Source: Amycolatopsis bullii (GTDB taxonomy: Bacteria > Actinomycetota > Actinomycetes > Mycobacteriales > Pseudonocardiaceae). Taken from it: a stretch of DNA of 64,000 bases. Numbering within the stretch: position 1 is the stretch's first letter; every line of letters starts with the position of its first letter. The notes beneath the pieces are model-generated. The model saw nothing but the letters and a program-made list of their open reading frames with translations. It had not been told where the DNA came from and made no database searches. A program made the position numbers and the translations under genes. Positions 1 to 9,025 of this stretch are shown piece by piece. Location of the stretch: positions 62,001 to 126,000 of the forward strand of contig NZ_BNAW01000011.1 in NCBI RefSeq assembly GCF_014654205.1. Direction: 5' to 3'.

Positions 1-747
1 ACGACCTCGGCGGACGGCGCGACGACGTCGGTCACCACGCCGGCCGCGAACGGGCAGACGGTCTCGAGCTCGACGTCCGGCGACGTCAGCGCGGTCGCGG
101 CGAAGGTGACGCCGAGCGTCGTCCAGATCAACGTCACGACCGATCAGGGCGAGGCCATCGGCTCCGGCGTCATCCTCACCTCGGACGGTCGGATCCTGAC
201 CAACGCCCACGTCGTCGACGGCGCCCGGAACGTCGTCATCACCACCTCCGACGGCAAGAAGTACCAGGCCAGCGTGGTCGGCGCGGACACCAAGGCGGAC
301 ATCGCCGTGGTCCAGGCCAAGAACGCCGGCGGCCTGACCGCGGCCAGCCTGGGCGACTCGAGCAAGCTCGTCGTCGGCCAGGAAGTGGTGGCGATCGGCT
401 CGCCGGGCGGCCTGCAGAACACCGTCACCACCGGCATCGTCAGCGCGCTGAACCGGAACCTGTCCGACATCGGGCAGGGCGAGCAGCAACAGCGCTCGCC
501 GTTCAGCCGCACGTCGAACCAGAGCAGCGAGTCGCCCAGCTACACCGCGATCCAGACCGACGCCGCGATCAACCAGGGCAACTCCGGCGGGGCGCTGGTC
601 GACGCCCAGGGCAACGTGATCGGCATCAACTCGGCGCTCTACAGCCCGTCGGCCTCGGCCAACGGCGCGGCGGGCAGCGTGGGGATCGGCTTCGCCATCC
701 CGATCAACGACGCCAAGAAGATCGTCGACCAGATCGTGAACAACTAG
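1..747 (+). CDS. Trypsin-like (S1C, HtrA/DegP-type) serine protease, 5' end cut off
   Basis: The reading frame is open from base 1, so the true start lies upstream. The first ~30 residues are a Thr/Ser/Ala-rich linker, typical of the region between a membrane anchor and the protease domain of actinobacterial HtrA-like proteins. The S1C triad is visible: His in TNAHVVDG (codon at 208-210), Asp in TKADIAVVQ (298-300), and Ser in QGNSGGALVD (583-585). The frame stops just after the protease fold (FAIPINDAKKIVDQIV), so there is no PDZ domain, unlike classical DegP/HtrA. It probably acts outside the membrane in protein quality control. Family call is firm; substrate unknown. Confidence 0.9.
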   Translation, partial: TTSADGATTSVTTPAANGQTVSSSTSGDVSAVAAKVTPSVVQINVTTDQGEAIGSGVILTSDGRILTNAHVVDGARNVVITTSDGKKYQASVVGADTKADIAVVQAKNAGGLTAASLGDSSKLVVGQEVVAIGSPGGLQNTVTTGIVSALNRNLSDIGQGEQQQRSPFSRTSNQSSESPSYTAIQTDAAINQGNSGGALVDAQGNVIGINSALYSPSASANGAAGSVGIGFAIPINDAKKIVDQIVNN

Positions 748-808
748 GACACGGACGGGCCGTGGTCGGGGCGGCCCGTCCCCCCGCTTCGGGGAGCGGG
801 AGAACACG

Positions 809-855
809 CGAAGGCCGTTTCGAGAGTCAATCGGGGGCTCTCGAAACGGCCTTCG
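809..855. terminator. Bidirectional terminator hairpin
   Basis: A perfect 18-bp inverted repeat (809-826 with 838-855, 11-nt loop) sits between the convergent protease and DUF3224 genes. It can end transcription from both sides. There is no long T-run, as is usual for actinobacterial terminators. Confidence 0.8.
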
Positions 856-861
856 TGCTGC

Positions 862-1239
862 TCAGAGGCGGTAGTTGAGGGTCAAGTGGTGGTCGTCTCC
901 GTCGATCTCGATGATCGCCGTCCCCGCGATCCCGGTCAGCTCGCCCGCCCCGGAGCCGGTGACGATCTTCAAGGTCATCCCCGACTCCTCGTCGGCCGTG
1001 TGGTGCAGGACGAAGCTGCCCTTGCGGCCGTCGACCGAGACTTCGAGCCGCTCGAAGCCCACATAAGCGCGCGAAGTCGCGTTGTTCACCGTCAGGAGCT
1101 CGACCTCGCTGGTCCCCTCGACCGTCCCGGTGAACGTCTTGGCGATCACCACCCGGCCGAGCTCGTTGCCGGCGAACTCGTCGGTCGCCTGGGGCTCCCA
1201 CTTGTCGACGGTGAACGACGCGGTGGCGGTGCTGGTCAT
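862..1239 (-). CDS. DUF3224 family protein
   Basis: A 125-aa protein with no signal peptide. Length and pattern match DUF3224, a beta-barrel family seen mostly in actinobacteria: MTSTATASFTVDKWEP at the start, a GxGxGEL-TGIxG turn and an IDGDDHHLTLNYRL end. Its function is not established. It is convergent with the upstream protease and shares a strong terminator with it. The start is the ATG with a GGAAGGGATCACC stretch upstream. Confidence 0.8.
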   Translation of the reverse strand: MTSTATASFTVDKWEPQATDEFAGNELGRVVIAKTFTGTVEGTSEVELLTVNNATSRAYVGFERLEVSVDGRKGSFVLHHTADEESGMTLKIVTGSGAGELTGIAGTAIIEIDGDDHHLTLNYRL

Positions 1240-1305
1240 GGTGATCCCTTCCTCGATGTGGACACCAGCGTCCCACCCATACCTGACAGGTTGCGTCAGG
1301 TTTTG

Positions 1306-2865
1306 TCAGCGCCTTCGATTGCCGAACAACCCGCGCGTGATCTCCCGGCCCAGCGCGCTCGCCGCCGACCGCATGAACGACTTCACCGCCGGGTTCTTCA
1401 TGGCGGACTCGAGGAACCCCGGCTCGTCCTTCTCCGGAGCGGGGGCCTCGGGAGCAGCTTCCGGCGACGGAGCAGGCGCGGCGGCGACCTTCGCGGCCAG
1501 CTTCTCGTAGGCCGACTCCCGGTCGATCGTCTCGGCGTACTTCGCGTGCAGGCCGGACGACGACACGGCCGCGGCGACGGCCTCGTCACCGATCGAGCCC
1601 ATCTTCGACCGCGGCGCCCGCAGCCGGGTCCACGCCACCGGCGTCGGCGCACCCCGCTCCGACAGCACCGTGACGATCGCTTCGCCGATGCCCAGCGAGG
1701 TCAACGCCGTGTCGAGCTCGTAGAACTCCGTCTTCGGGTAGGTCTTCACCGTCTTCGCCAGCGCCGCCTGGTCGTCCGGGGTGAACGCCCGCAGCGCGTG
1801 CTGGATCCGGGCACCGAGCTGCGAGAGCACGGCGTTCGGGACGTCCGTGGGCAGCTGCGTGCAGAAGAACACGCCGACGCCCTTCGACCGGATCAGCTTC
1901 ACGGTCTGCTCGATGCGCTCGAGGAACGCCTTCGACGCGTCGGCGAACAGCAGGTGGGCCTCGTCGAAGAAGAACACGAGCTTCGGCTTGTCGAGGTCAC
2001 CTTCCTCGGGCAGCTCCTCGAACAGCTCGGCCAGCAGCCACATCAGGAACGTCGAGAACAACGCGGGCTTCGACTGCAGGTTGTCCAGCTCCAGCAGCGT
2101 GACGACGCCCTTGCCGCCGTCCTGGCGCATGAGGTCGTGCACGTCCAGCTCGGGCTCGCCGAAGAAATCCTCGCCACCCTGCGCCTCCAGATTGGACAGT
2201 GCACGCAGGATCACCCCGGCCGTCGCCGCCGACACCCCGCCGATGCCCTTGAGGTCTTCCTTGCCCTCATCGCTGGTCAGGTGCGCGATCACCGACCGCA
2301 GGTCCTTCGTGTCCAGCAACGCCAGGCCGCGCTGGTCGGCCCAGTGGAAGATCAGCCCGAGCGTCGACTCCTGCGTCTCGTTCAGCCCCAGCACCTTGGC
2401 CAGCAGCACCGGCCCGAAGCTCGTGATCGTCGCCCGGATCGGCGACCCCTTGCCGCCGGTGCCCAGCGACAGGAACTGCACCGGGAACGCCGCGCCCGCC
2501 CAGTCGTCGCCGAGCTCCTGCGAACGCTTCGCGACCTTGTCGTTCGCCTCGCCGGCCGCGGCCAGCCCGGACAGATCACCCTTGACGTCGGCGAGCACCA
2601 CCGGCACCCCCGCCGCCGACAGCTGCTCCGAGATCAGCTGCAAGGTCTTCGTCTTGCCCGTCCCGGTCGCACCGGCGACCAGCCCGTGCCGGTTCAGCGT
2701 CGCCAACGGCAGGCGCACCGCCGCCGCCGCGTCCACCTGCCCGTCGATCACCACCGCACCCAGCTCCAGCGCGGCACCTTCACTCGCGTAACCAGCGGCG
2801 ATCTCCCTCGCCGGCGACTCCTGCTCCGCCACTGCCCGCACCCCGATCTGTGTCCTGGACCACAC
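1306..2865 (-). CDS. HerA-like helicase/ATPase (DUF853)
   Basis: 519 aa. An FtsK/HerA-type P-loop ATPase: Walker A GATGTGKT at about residues 65-72, Walker B KLVFFFDEAHLLF near residue 295, and the C-terminal DUF853 region. The C-terminus has an Ala/Pro/Glu linker followed by a basic tail (GLFGNRRR). Members are soluble hexameric ATPases thought to act in DNA handling; the exact role in actinobacteria is unproven. The annotated start could be a few codons late, since GTG codons occur near residues 9 and 12. It is divergent from orn. Confidence 0.85.
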   Translation of the reverse strand: MWSRTQIGVRAVAEQESPAREIAAGYASEGAALELGAVVIDGQVDAAAAVRLPLATLNRHGLVAGATGTGKTKTLQLISEQLSAAGVPVVLADVKGDLSGLAAAGEANDKVAKRSQELGDDWAGAAFPVQFLSLGTGGKGSPIRATITSFGPVLLAKVLGLNETQESTLGLIFHWADQRGLALLDTKDLRSVIAHLTSDEGKEDLKGIGGVSAATAGVILRALSNLEAQGGEDFFGEPELDVHDLMRQDGGKGVVTLLELDNLQSKPALFSTFLMWLLAELFEELPEEGDLDKPKLVFFFDEAHLLFADASKAFLERIEQTVKLIRSKGVGVFFCTQLPTDVPNAVLSQLGARIQHALRAFTPDDQAALAKTVKTYPKTEFYELDTALTSLGIGEAIVTVLSERGAPTPVAWTRLRAPRSKMGSIGDEAVAAAVSSSGLHAKYAETIDRESAYEKLAAKVAAAPAPSPEAAPEAPAPEKDEPGFLESAMKNPAVKSFMRSAASALGREITRGLFGNRRR

Positions 2866-2921
2866 CGGGAGCGTAACGCGCCGTACGCGCAGGTAACGCC
2901 CTTCACATCCCCGTGTCGGGT

Positions 2922-2927
2922 TAGGGT
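2922..2927 (+). promoter_or_regulatory. Candidate -10 box for leaderless orn transcript
   Basis: TAGGGT lies 6 nt before the GTG start of orn, and no Shine-Dalgarno sequence is seen. This is the arrangement of leaderless actinobacterial genes, where transcription starts at the start codon. No convincing -35 box was found. Confidence 0.4.
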
Positions 2928-2933
2928 CACCAG

Positions 2934-3542
2934 GTGACCGACCGCCTAGTCTGGATCGACTGCGAAATGACGGGGCTCGACCTCGGCAAGGAAGCGTTGA
3001 TCGAAATCGCCGCCCTCGTCACCGACGCGGACCTGAACGTGCTCGGCGAAGGAGTCGACATCGTCATCCACGCCGACGAGGAAAAACTCGCCGGGATGCC
3101 CGAAGTCGTCCGCGAGATGCACGCCCACTCCGGCCTCACCGAAGAAGTCCGCCGCTCCACGGTGACCCTCGAAGAAGCCGAACGCCGCGTCCTCGACTAC
3201 ATCCGCGAGCACGTCCCCGAACCGGGCACCGCCCCCCTCGCCGGCAACTCCATCGGCACCGACCGCGGCTTCATCGCCCGCGACATGCCCGCCCTCGACG
3301 CCCACCTCCACTACCGCATGGTCGACGTCTCCTCCATCAAGGAACTCGTCCGCCGCTGGTACCCGCGCATCTACTACGCCAAGCCCGAGAAAGGCCTCGC
3401 CCACCGCGCCCTCGCCGACATCCGCGAATCCATCGGCGAACTCGACTACTACCGGCGCGTCGCCTTCGTCCCCCAGCCCGGTCCCACCAGCGAAGAAGCC
3501 AAGGCAGCCGCCGCTGAAGTGCAGGAACACCACCAGAGGTGA
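2934..3542 (+). CDS. orn: Oligoribonuclease (DEDD 3'-5' exonuclease)
   Basis: 202 aa, the normal Orn length. The DEDDh motifs are present: D and E in [10 protein letters not shown] (Exo I), D in the middle motif ([12 protein letters not shown]), and H plus D in [15 protein letters not shown] (Exo III). It degrades 2-5-nt RNAs and pGpG to mononucleotides in the cytoplasm. The GTG start is set by [10 protein letters not shown] beginning at residue 7, and by the -10-like TAGGGT just upstream. The C-terminal ~25 residues ([17 protein letters not shown]) form the variable tail common in actinobacterial Orn. tRNA-His follows, as often seen near orn. Confidence 0.95.
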   Translation: MTDRLVWIDCEMTGLDLGKEALIEIAALVTDADLNVLGEGVDIVIHADEEKLAGMPEVVREMHAHSGLTEEVRRSTVTLEEAERRVLDYIREHVPEPGTAPLAGNSIGTDRGFIARDMPALDAHLHYRMVDVSSIKELVRRWYPRIYYAKPEKGLAHRALADIRESIGELDYYRRVAFVPQPGPTSEEAKAAAAEVQEHHQR

Positions 3543-3618
3543 CCCCCTGAAAAGCGGTCGAAGGCACCCGCTACGATTACTGCAAGCGAGGTGATCGCAA
3601 GCAGATCCCCTCGGCGAT

Positions 3619-3695
3619 GGTGGGCGTAGCTCAGCTGGTAGAGCACCTGGTTGTGGTCCAGGAGGTCGCGGGTTCGAAACCCGTCGCTCACCCCA
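3619..3695 (+). tRNA. tRNA-His (anticodon GTG), CCA encoded
   Basis: The cloverleaf is complete. Acceptor stem 3620-3626 pairs with 3685-3691 (one G-U). The extra G(-1) typical of tRNA-His is at 3619, opposite discriminator C at 3692. The anticodon stem CCTGG/CCAGG encloses loop TTGTGGT with GTG at 3653-3655. The T-loop is TTCGAAA and CCA is encoded at 3693-3695. Confidence 0.97.
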
Positions 3696-3698
3696 TTG

Positions 3699-3755
3699 CC
3701 CCAGGCTGGTCGCTTGCTTTGCAAGCTTCCCTCGGCCTGGGGTTTCGCCTTTTTG
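3699..3755 (+). terminator. Terminator after tRNA-His
   Basis: CCCCAGGC (3699-3706) pairs with GCCTGGGG (3735-3742), with an inner 6-bp hairpin GCTTGC/GCAAGC. A T-rich stretch ending in TTTTT follows. This is a clear rho-independent terminator. Confidence 0.8.
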
Positions 3756-3898
3756 TGGGGGTCGAACCCCCACACCCCCGCCGGAGGCGAGCCCCCGGAC
3801 CCCCATCCGTGTGGCTGGGTTGCGTTGCCGGGTAGTGGTTGGGCTGGGCCGTTCGTGGCGACGCTCACGACCGGATGGCTCAGCGTGCGAGCGGCCGA

Positions 3899-5326
3899 AT
3901 GCCGGTGCACGGTGTTCTGGTGGCACGTTCAGCACCGAAGATCCGGGGTCGTAAGAAGAAGCTGCGATACGAGGACATCACCGTCGTCGACCAGTCGTTG
4001 CTCAAGCGCGCGGTGGGAGCCGCCGCGCTGGGCAATGCCATGGAGTGGTTCGACTTCGGCGTGTACGCCTACATCGCCGACACCATTGCCGAGGTGTTCT
4101 TCCCCGCCAGTGTGTCTCCCGGGGTTCGGCTGATCGGGACCTTCGGGGCGTTCACGGCCGCCTTCCTCATGCGGCCCCTCGGCGGGCTCGTGTTCGGGCC
4201 GCTCGGGGACCGGATCGGACGGCAGAAAGTACTGGCCGTCACCATGATCATGATGGCCATCGGCACCCTGTGCATCGGGTTGATCCCGTCGTACAGCTCG
4301 ATCGGGGTCTGGTCGCCCATCCTGCTCGTCGTTGCCCGGATGGTGCAGGGGTTCTCCACCGGGGGCGAGTACGGGGGCGCGACCACCTTCATCGCCGAGT
4401 ACTCACCCGACAAGCGGCGGGGGTTCATGGGCTCGTGGCTCGAGTTCGGGACGCTGTCCGGGTACGTGCTCGGGGCGTCCGTCGTCACCGGGATGAAGGC
4501 CTGGGTGCCGCACGAGACGCTGCTCGACTGGGGCTGGCGCGTTCCGTTCCTGGTCGCCGGGCCGCTCGGCATCATCGGGCTCTACATGCGGCTGAAGCTC
4601 GAGGAGACCCCGGCGTTCCAGAAGCACGCCGAGGAGGCCGAGAAGCGAGGGCGTGCCGGGGAGCCGTTCTGGAAGATGTTCACCGAGTACTGGCCCGCGC
4701 TGCTCATCTGCGTCGGCCTGGTGCTCGTGTTCAACGTCACCGACTACATGCTGCTGTCGTACATGCCGACGTACCTGTCCGAGCAGCTGCACCTCGACGC
4801 CACCCACGGCCTGCTGCTGATCATCGTCGTCATGGTCGTGATGATGCTGATCATCATGGTCGGCGGGCGGATCACCGACCACGTCGGCCGCAAGCCGGTG
4901 ATGATGGCCGGCTGCCTCGGCTTCCTCGTGCTGTCCTGGCCGCTGATGCTGCTCGTGCACGACGGCGGGCTCGTCCTCACCTTCCTCGGGCTGATGGGCC
5001 TCGGCCTGCTGCTCCTCTGCTTCGAGGTGTCGATGCCCGCGGCGCTGCCCGCGCTGTTCCCGACGGCCATCCGGTACGGCGCGCTGTCCATCGCGTTCAA
5101 CATCTCGGTGTCGCTCTTCGGCGGCACCACCCCGCTGGTGATGCAGTCGCTGATCTCCGCGACCGGCCACGACTTCTGGCCGGCCTGGTACCTGATGGCG
5201 GCGGGCGCGATCGGCGCCGTCGCGGTGTACTTCAGCCGCGAGACGGCGAACAAGCCGCTGTGGGGGTCGGGGCCCGCGGTGTCGACCGAGGCCGAGGCGC
5301 GGGAGCTGGTCCGCGGCTCGGGTTAG
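3899..5326 (+). CDS. MFS transporter, metabolite:H+ symporter (MHS/ProP-like) family
   Basis: 475 aa from the ATG at 3899, with about 12 membrane helices. MHS hallmarks are the N-terminal GNAMEWFDFGVYAYIA motif, RPLGGLVFGPLGDRIGR between helices 2 and 3, and QGFSTGGEYGGATTFIAEY in helix 4. These are typical of proline/betaine and organic-acid proton symporters (ProP, KgtP). The substrate cannot be read from sequence. An in-frame TTG at 3839 would add 20 residues that look non-coding, so ATG 3899 is preferred. The stop codon overlaps that of the convergent L,D-transpeptidase by 2 nt. Confidence 0.88.
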   Translation: MPVHGVLVARSAPKIRGRKKKLRYEDITVVDQSLLKRAVGAAALGNAMEWFDFGVYAYIADTIAEVFFPASVSPGVRLIGTFGAFTAAFLMRPLGGLVFGPLGDRIGRQKVLAVTMIMMAIGTLCIGLIPSYSSIGVWSPILLVVARMVQGFSTGGEYGGATTFIAEYSPDKRRGFMGSWLEFGTLSGYVLGASVVTGMKAWVPHETLLDWGWRVPFLVAGPLGIIGLYMRLKLEETPAFQKHAEEAEKRGRAGEPFWKMFTEYWPALLICVGLVLVFNVTDYMLLSYMPTYLSEQLHLDATHGLLLIIVVMVVMMLIIMVGGRITDHVGRKPVMMAGCLGFLVLSWPLMLLVHDGGLVLTFLGLMGLGLLLLCFEVSMPAALPALFPTAIRYGALSIAFNISVSLFGGTTPLVMQSLISATGHDFWPAWYLMAAGAIGAVAVYFSRETANKPLWGSGPAVSTEAEARELVRGSG

Positions 5327-6516
5327 TTGGCCGCCGTCCGCCACTCGTCCCAGGAGAGCTGCCAAACGCTCCAGCCGTCGGTCGGCTCGAGCTTCGGGCC
5401 GCCGCTGTTCTGCACCGTGACGACGTCACCCTTCTTGGACGTGTCCATCAGCCACTTCGTGTTCTCGGTGGACAGGTTCAGGCAGCCGTGGCTGACGTTG
5501 CTGTGGCCCTGCTGCCGCACCGACCACGGCGCGGAGTGGTAGAAGATGCCGCTCCACGACAGGCGGACCGCGTACTGCACGAAGGTGCTGTAACCGCCGG
5601 GCGCGTCCTCGGGGACGCCGTAGGTGGCTGAGTTCATCGTGTAGCCGGTGTGCTCGCTCATCACGGTGTAAGTGCCCTGCGGCGTGTTGTGACCGGGCTT
5701 GCCCATGGAGGTCGGCATGGTCTTGACCTCCTTGTCGTTGATCGTGACCGTCATCTGGTGGGTCTGGCCGTCGGCGACGGCGACGAGCTTGTCGCCGACG
5801 GTGGCGCTGGCGCCCTTGTCCTCCCGGCCGTAGCTGCCGCCACCGAGCGGCTTGCCGTAAACGGCGGCGGCGACCTTGATCTTGGTGCCGCTCTTCCAGT
5901 AGTCCTTCGGACGCCAGGTGACCTGCTTGTCGCCGGACCAGCGGAAGGCGCCCTCGGTGGCCGGCTCCGCGGTGACCTTCAGCGCCTTCTCGGCCGCGGG
6001 CTTGTCGGTGACGTTGCCGGTGAAGGTGAAGATCAGCGGCATGCCGACGCCGACGGTCTCGCCCTCGACGAGGTTCACCGAGACGTCGAGCTGCCGGGCC
6101 GGCTTGACGGTGCTGAAGGTCGTCTCCGACGTGACCGGCTTGCCATCGGAGCCGGTGGCGGTCGCGGTCAGCTTGTAGGTCTTGTTGTAGCCGAGCGGCT
6201 CGGCGGAGTCCCACCCGGAGCCGTCGGCCCGCGGCTTGCCGGCGACGGCCTTCCCGTCGGCGCCGGTGAGGCTGACCTCGCCGACCTTCCCATCCGCGAC
6301 GGAGACGCTCACGGGCTCCCCGGGCGCGACGTTCTTGGCGTCCTTGGCAGGCGTCAGGGTGAGCACGGCCGGCTTCGGCGCGGGCTTGGGAGCGCTGCTG
6401 GGGCTTGCGGACGCGGTCTCCCGCGGAGGTTCACCCGAAGAGGTACTACTGCACCCGGCCAACGAGAGCCCGATCACCCCGGCGGCCACCAGCAACCGCA
6501 CCGTCACACCCCGCAT
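5323..6516 (-). CDS. L,D-transpeptidase lipoprotein with Ig-like domains
   Basis: 397 aa from the ATG at 6516. The lipoprotein signal runs MRGVTVRLLVAAG...LSLAGC with lipobox Cys at residue 22, then a Ser/Pro/Lys-rich linker. Two Ig-like (BIG_5) regions follow, then the YkuD catalytic domain with VSHGCLNLS and its upstream His. It makes 3-3 cross-links in peptidoglycan outside the membrane, like mycobacterial LdtMt2. Upstream in-frame starts would put 20 basic residues before the signal peptide and are rejected. It is convergent with the MFS gene. Confidence 0.93.
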   Translation of the reverse strand: MRGVTVRLLVAAGVIGLSLAGCSSTSSGEPPRETASASPSSAPKPAPKPAVLTLTPAKDAKNVAPGEPVSVSVADGKVGEVSLTGADGKAVAGKPRADGSGWDSAEPLGYNKTYKLTATATGSDGKPVTSETTFSTVKPARQLDVSVNLVEGETVGVGMPLIFTFTGNVTDKPAAEKALKVTAEPATEGAFRWSGDKQVTWRPKDYWKSGTKIKVAAAVYGKPLGGGSYGREDKGASATVGDKLVAVADGQTHQMTVTINDKEVKTMPTSMGKPGHNTPQGTYTVMSEHTGYTMNSATYGVPEDAPGGYSTFVQYAVRLSWSGIFYHSAPWSVRQQGHSNVSHGCLNLSTENTKWLMDTSKKGDVVTVQNSGGPKLEPTDGWSVWQLSWDEWRTAAN

Positions 6517-6682
6517 GCCCACCCGCCTGTTTCGCCGTCGATGTCCGACTACAGTGTGCCCGACCAGCCGGGACACCGGGGCGGCAACGCCGGAACCCGG
6601 GTTAGGGGACCCCCCTGAAACGGGCCTCGGAGCGGGTGCTAATCTTTTCCACGTCGCCGAGGGAAGCCTCCGGCAGACACCG

Positions 6683-6755
6683 GCGCCATTAGCTCAATTG
6701 GCAGAGCAGCTGGCTCTTAACCAGCGGGTTCGGGGTTCGAGTCCCTGATGGCGCA
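6683..6755 (+). tRNA. tRNA-Lys (anticodon CTT), CCA not encoded
   Basis: Acceptor GCGCCAT (6683-6689) pairs with ATGGCGC (6748-6754) and the discriminator is A6755. The anticodon arm is GCTGG/CCAGC with loop CTCTTAA and CTT at 6716-6718. The T-loop is TTCGAGT. The next bases are CCC, so CCA is added after transcription. An integrase remnant lies just downstream, which suggests past use of the 3' end as an attachment site. Confidence 0.96.
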
Positions 6756-6818
6756 CCCCCTGAATCGAAGCCCACCTGCGGATTCCTCCATCGTGAGGAT
6801 CTTGCCGGTGGGCTTTGG

Positions 6819-7388
6819 TCATGGGCGGGAACGGCGTGGGGCCGCGCTTGTCGACCGGTGTTCTCGGCCTTCTTGTTCCGGCTGCCGCGTCCTTTGCCTT
6901 GTTCCCCGCTGCCCTGGCTGCGCAACGAGGCCGCCGCATCGCGAGCCGCCGCCAGCACCAAAGCTGCCGTTGCTTCGGCGGCACGATGGGCGAGGCAGGG
7001 CAGGACGCTGGTGTAGGTGTCGGCGGTGAGCACGATGCTGGAGTGCCCGAGCAACGGCGGCAACCCCGCCTGCGCAACCAGCCGGGTGAACGTGTGCGTC
7101 ACATACCCCGGGCTCAGCGGCCCCGCCGTACCGGTTGGTGAACAGGAACCCGACCGGCTCCCCGCTCCGCTCGCGCCGCTGTGACCGAAGCGCCGCCACC
7201 AAGCCGTGATCCGGCGCCAAGTGCGGACGCTCGTTTCGGTCTTCGGTGGACACACGACCGTGCGCCCGCCCCGGTCCTGGACCTGATGCGGAACCTGCAC
7301 GACCCCGGCGTCGAGGTCGAGATCGCACCAGCGCAGCCCGGTCGCCTCGCCGCGCCGCAATGCGCACATGGTTTGGCGCAAGCCTCAA
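6819..7388 (-). pseudogene. Tyrosine recombinase (phage/ICE-type integrase) remnant
   Basis: Two minus-strand frames together spell the C-terminal half of an actinobacterial integrase. Recognisable pieces are CALRRGEATGLRWCDLDL (Arg I box), GFLFTNRYGG, VTHTFTRLVAQAGLPP and LLGHSSIVLTADTYTSVLP (H/K box plus catalytic Tyr). The text jumps straight from AQAGLPP to LLGHSS, so the HDLRHGAAT-type box with catalytic His and Arg II is deleted. There is at least one frame change around 7150-7250. The N-terminal half is missing beyond ~7388. Its C-terminus points at tRNA-Lys, the usual layout for tRNA-integrating elements. It cannot be active. Confidence 0.8.
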
Positions 7389-7876
7389 GGTAGTCGACTA
7401 CCGGCGCGGCACGACTTCCGCCAGGCTACGTTGCCCATTCTGCATGCAGGTCTTCGCACTCAATTGCAATGCTTCCACCCGTGAATTTGATCTCATGCGT
7501 GCAGCCACCGGCGCTTGGAAGTATCTCATCCAACTGAACATCGCCCAACCTTGGCGTCTCCAGCCAAACGCGCTCATTCGAATTTGGCCCACTTGTATCA
7601 ACCCTGATGCTCGTGACGCCATCATATCGAATGAGTAGCCCCGCAAATGTTTGAATCGGTTCGGCGCTAGAGACAGTTCGACCACTAGTTTTGCATGTCC
7701 CGCCTCACGGAGCACGACATGCCGCTTCCAGGCGCCGCCGTTGACGTTTTCATTCGAGCTCAGTCATCCGATCTTCCGCATCTTTTCAACGGCAATACCC
7801 TCCAATCGATTATTCATCTGATCCTGGCACAGAGATATCCGCTGAATTGATGCCATGATTATTGAACTGATCCATG
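7389..7876. other. Less GC-rich stretch with no convincing gene
   Basis: This ~490-nt stretch is visibly more AT-rich than its surroundings. It has a minus-strand open frame (7398-7715, 105 aa, GTG/ATG starts, no recognisable domain, no clear ribosome site). It lies between the integrase remnant and a regulator fragment, so it is most likely residue of an excised or decayed element. I see no attachment-site repeat of the tRNA-Lys 3' end here. Confidence 0.4.
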
Positions 7877-8148
7877 CGAGCAGTGTAGTCGCCATAGAGG
7901 TTGATGCTCTCGCCGAGAACTCACGATGCATAGGCGTCGAACACTTCCGACAAGGGACTGGAAACCGCTACGAAGAAGCATGCGCGCACGAAGGGGTCGA
8001 CAGTGCCCGCCTGAAGTGCAGTGATGCACGCGCGGCCACGGTTCACTGGCAACAGACGATGGAACTCTACGATCAGCTGGGCGTCCTGGGAAGTGATCGA
8101 GTACGAGAGCGCCTGGATGCCCTGCAACAGCGACTTGAGGTGAACTGA
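7877..8148 (+). pseudogene. C-terminal TPR fragment of a regulator
   Basis: The frame reads TGNRYEEACAHEGVDSARLK, then ARAATVHWQQTMELYDQLGV and DRVRERLDAL. This is the pattern of the last two tetratricopeptide repeats of AfsR/SARP-type and other NB-ARC/TPR regulators (GDRYGEA...AARAHWQQALELY...LG...RVRARL). No N-terminal domains or upstream continuation are seen, so it is a decayed tail. It ends 1 nt before the methyltransferase start. Read as a free-standing ORF (from ATG 7855) it would be a 97-aa hypothetical protein. Confidence 0.5.
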
Positions 8149-8149
8149 G

Positions 8150-9022
8150 ATGCCCACAGCATCGACCGCGGAGTCTGTCACCCTGCTTCGGGCGGCGGGG
8201 GCCCTTCAACCGGAGCGAGAGCTACGCAATCCCGACCTGCTGGCATCCCGGATCCTACCGTGGTGGCCGCCTTTGCTTGCCATGGTCAAAGTTCCCGGGC
8301 TACGCATCCTCATCGGCCGGACGATCCGAAAGAACGCGGCCGCCGGGATGTGGTACGAAGTGGCTCGAACGAAATACATGGATGACGTGTTGTCCGCCTC
8401 GATTGCGGCCGGCGCAGCTCAGGTCGTCCTCCTCGGGGCCGGGTTCGACAGCCGTGCCCATCGCCTGCGGGAGGAGATCGGGACTGCGTCGATCTTCGAA
8501 GTGGATCAGCCGCACATGTCCGTGCGCAAGCAGAAGCGCGTCCGCGGCTTGCCCAAGGCCGATGTCCGGTACCTGTCGGCGAATCTCGAGGAAGACGATC
8601 TGGCCGAGGTTCTGCAGAAGGGCGGCTTCGACCCGGCCGCCCGGACCGTGGTGCTGTGGTCGGGCGTGACACCGTATTTGCGGGCGGAGGGCGTCGAGAC
8701 AACGTTGCGCTGGTTCGCCCGACTGGCACCCGGCAGTTCTTTGGTCTTCGACTACTGCTGGCAGGAAATCCTGGACGGCACGGCCGTCATCCCCGAGGCC
8801 CAGGCCGTCCTCCGGCAGGTGGCCGCACGCGGGGAGCCGTGGCGTTGGGGCGTCCGGCGAGGCCGGGTCGACGAACTGCTCGCCGCACACCGGCTGCACC
8901 TGGCCGAAGACCTGGAGAGCGCCGCGGCGCAACGTCGATACCTGACGCGTTCCGACGGGTCAGTGCAAGGACCGATCTGGTTCTTCGGCGGCTTCGCCCA
9001 TGCCCGGGTGCCCGAGCAGTAG
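8150..9022 (+). CDS. SAM-dependent methyltransferase, TIGR00027/leucine carboxyl MT-like family
   Basis: 290 aa. It has the features of this family, which is abundant in mycobacteria and relatives: R(T)KYMDDVLSASIAAGAAQVV, the SAM-binding loop LLGAGFDSRAHRL, the acidic EVDQPHMSVRKQKRV motif and WSGVTPYL. Natural substrates are mostly unknown; related enzymes methylate small carboxylates or polyketides. It faces the AurF-like oxygenase gene tail to tail (4 nt between stops), so the two may belong to one small pathway but are not co-transcribed. Confidence 0.88.
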   Translation: MPTASTAESVTLLRAAGALQPERELRNPDLLASRILPWWPPLLAMVKVPGLRILIGRTIRKNAAAGMWYEVARTKYMDDVLSASIAAGAAQVVLLGAGFDSRAHRLREEIGTASIFEVDQPHMSVRKQKRVRGLPKADVRYLSANLEEDDLAEVLQKGGFDPAARTVVLWSGVTPYLRAEGVETTLRWFARLAPGSSLVFDYCWQEILDGTAVIPEAQAVLRQVAARGEPWRWGVRRGRVDELLAAHRLHLAEDLESAAAQRRYLTRSDGSVQGPIWFFGGFAHARVPEQ

Positions 9023-9025
9023 TGG

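Noticed and set aside
886..2937. 683-codon plus-strand frame opposite the HerA-like gene
   Set aside because: Low-complexity Arg/Gly/Leu translation opposite a gene with clear Walker motifs.
3449..3910. Open frame antisense to tRNA-His (reads ...RTRDLLDHNQVLYQLSYAH)
   Set aside because: This is the well-known false peptide produced by the antisense of a tRNA gene.
6689..6820. C-terminus of the integrase frame reading GTRTPNPLVKSQLLCQLS
   Set aside because: It is the antisense of tRNA-Lys and a common annotation artefact; the integrase remnant ends before it.
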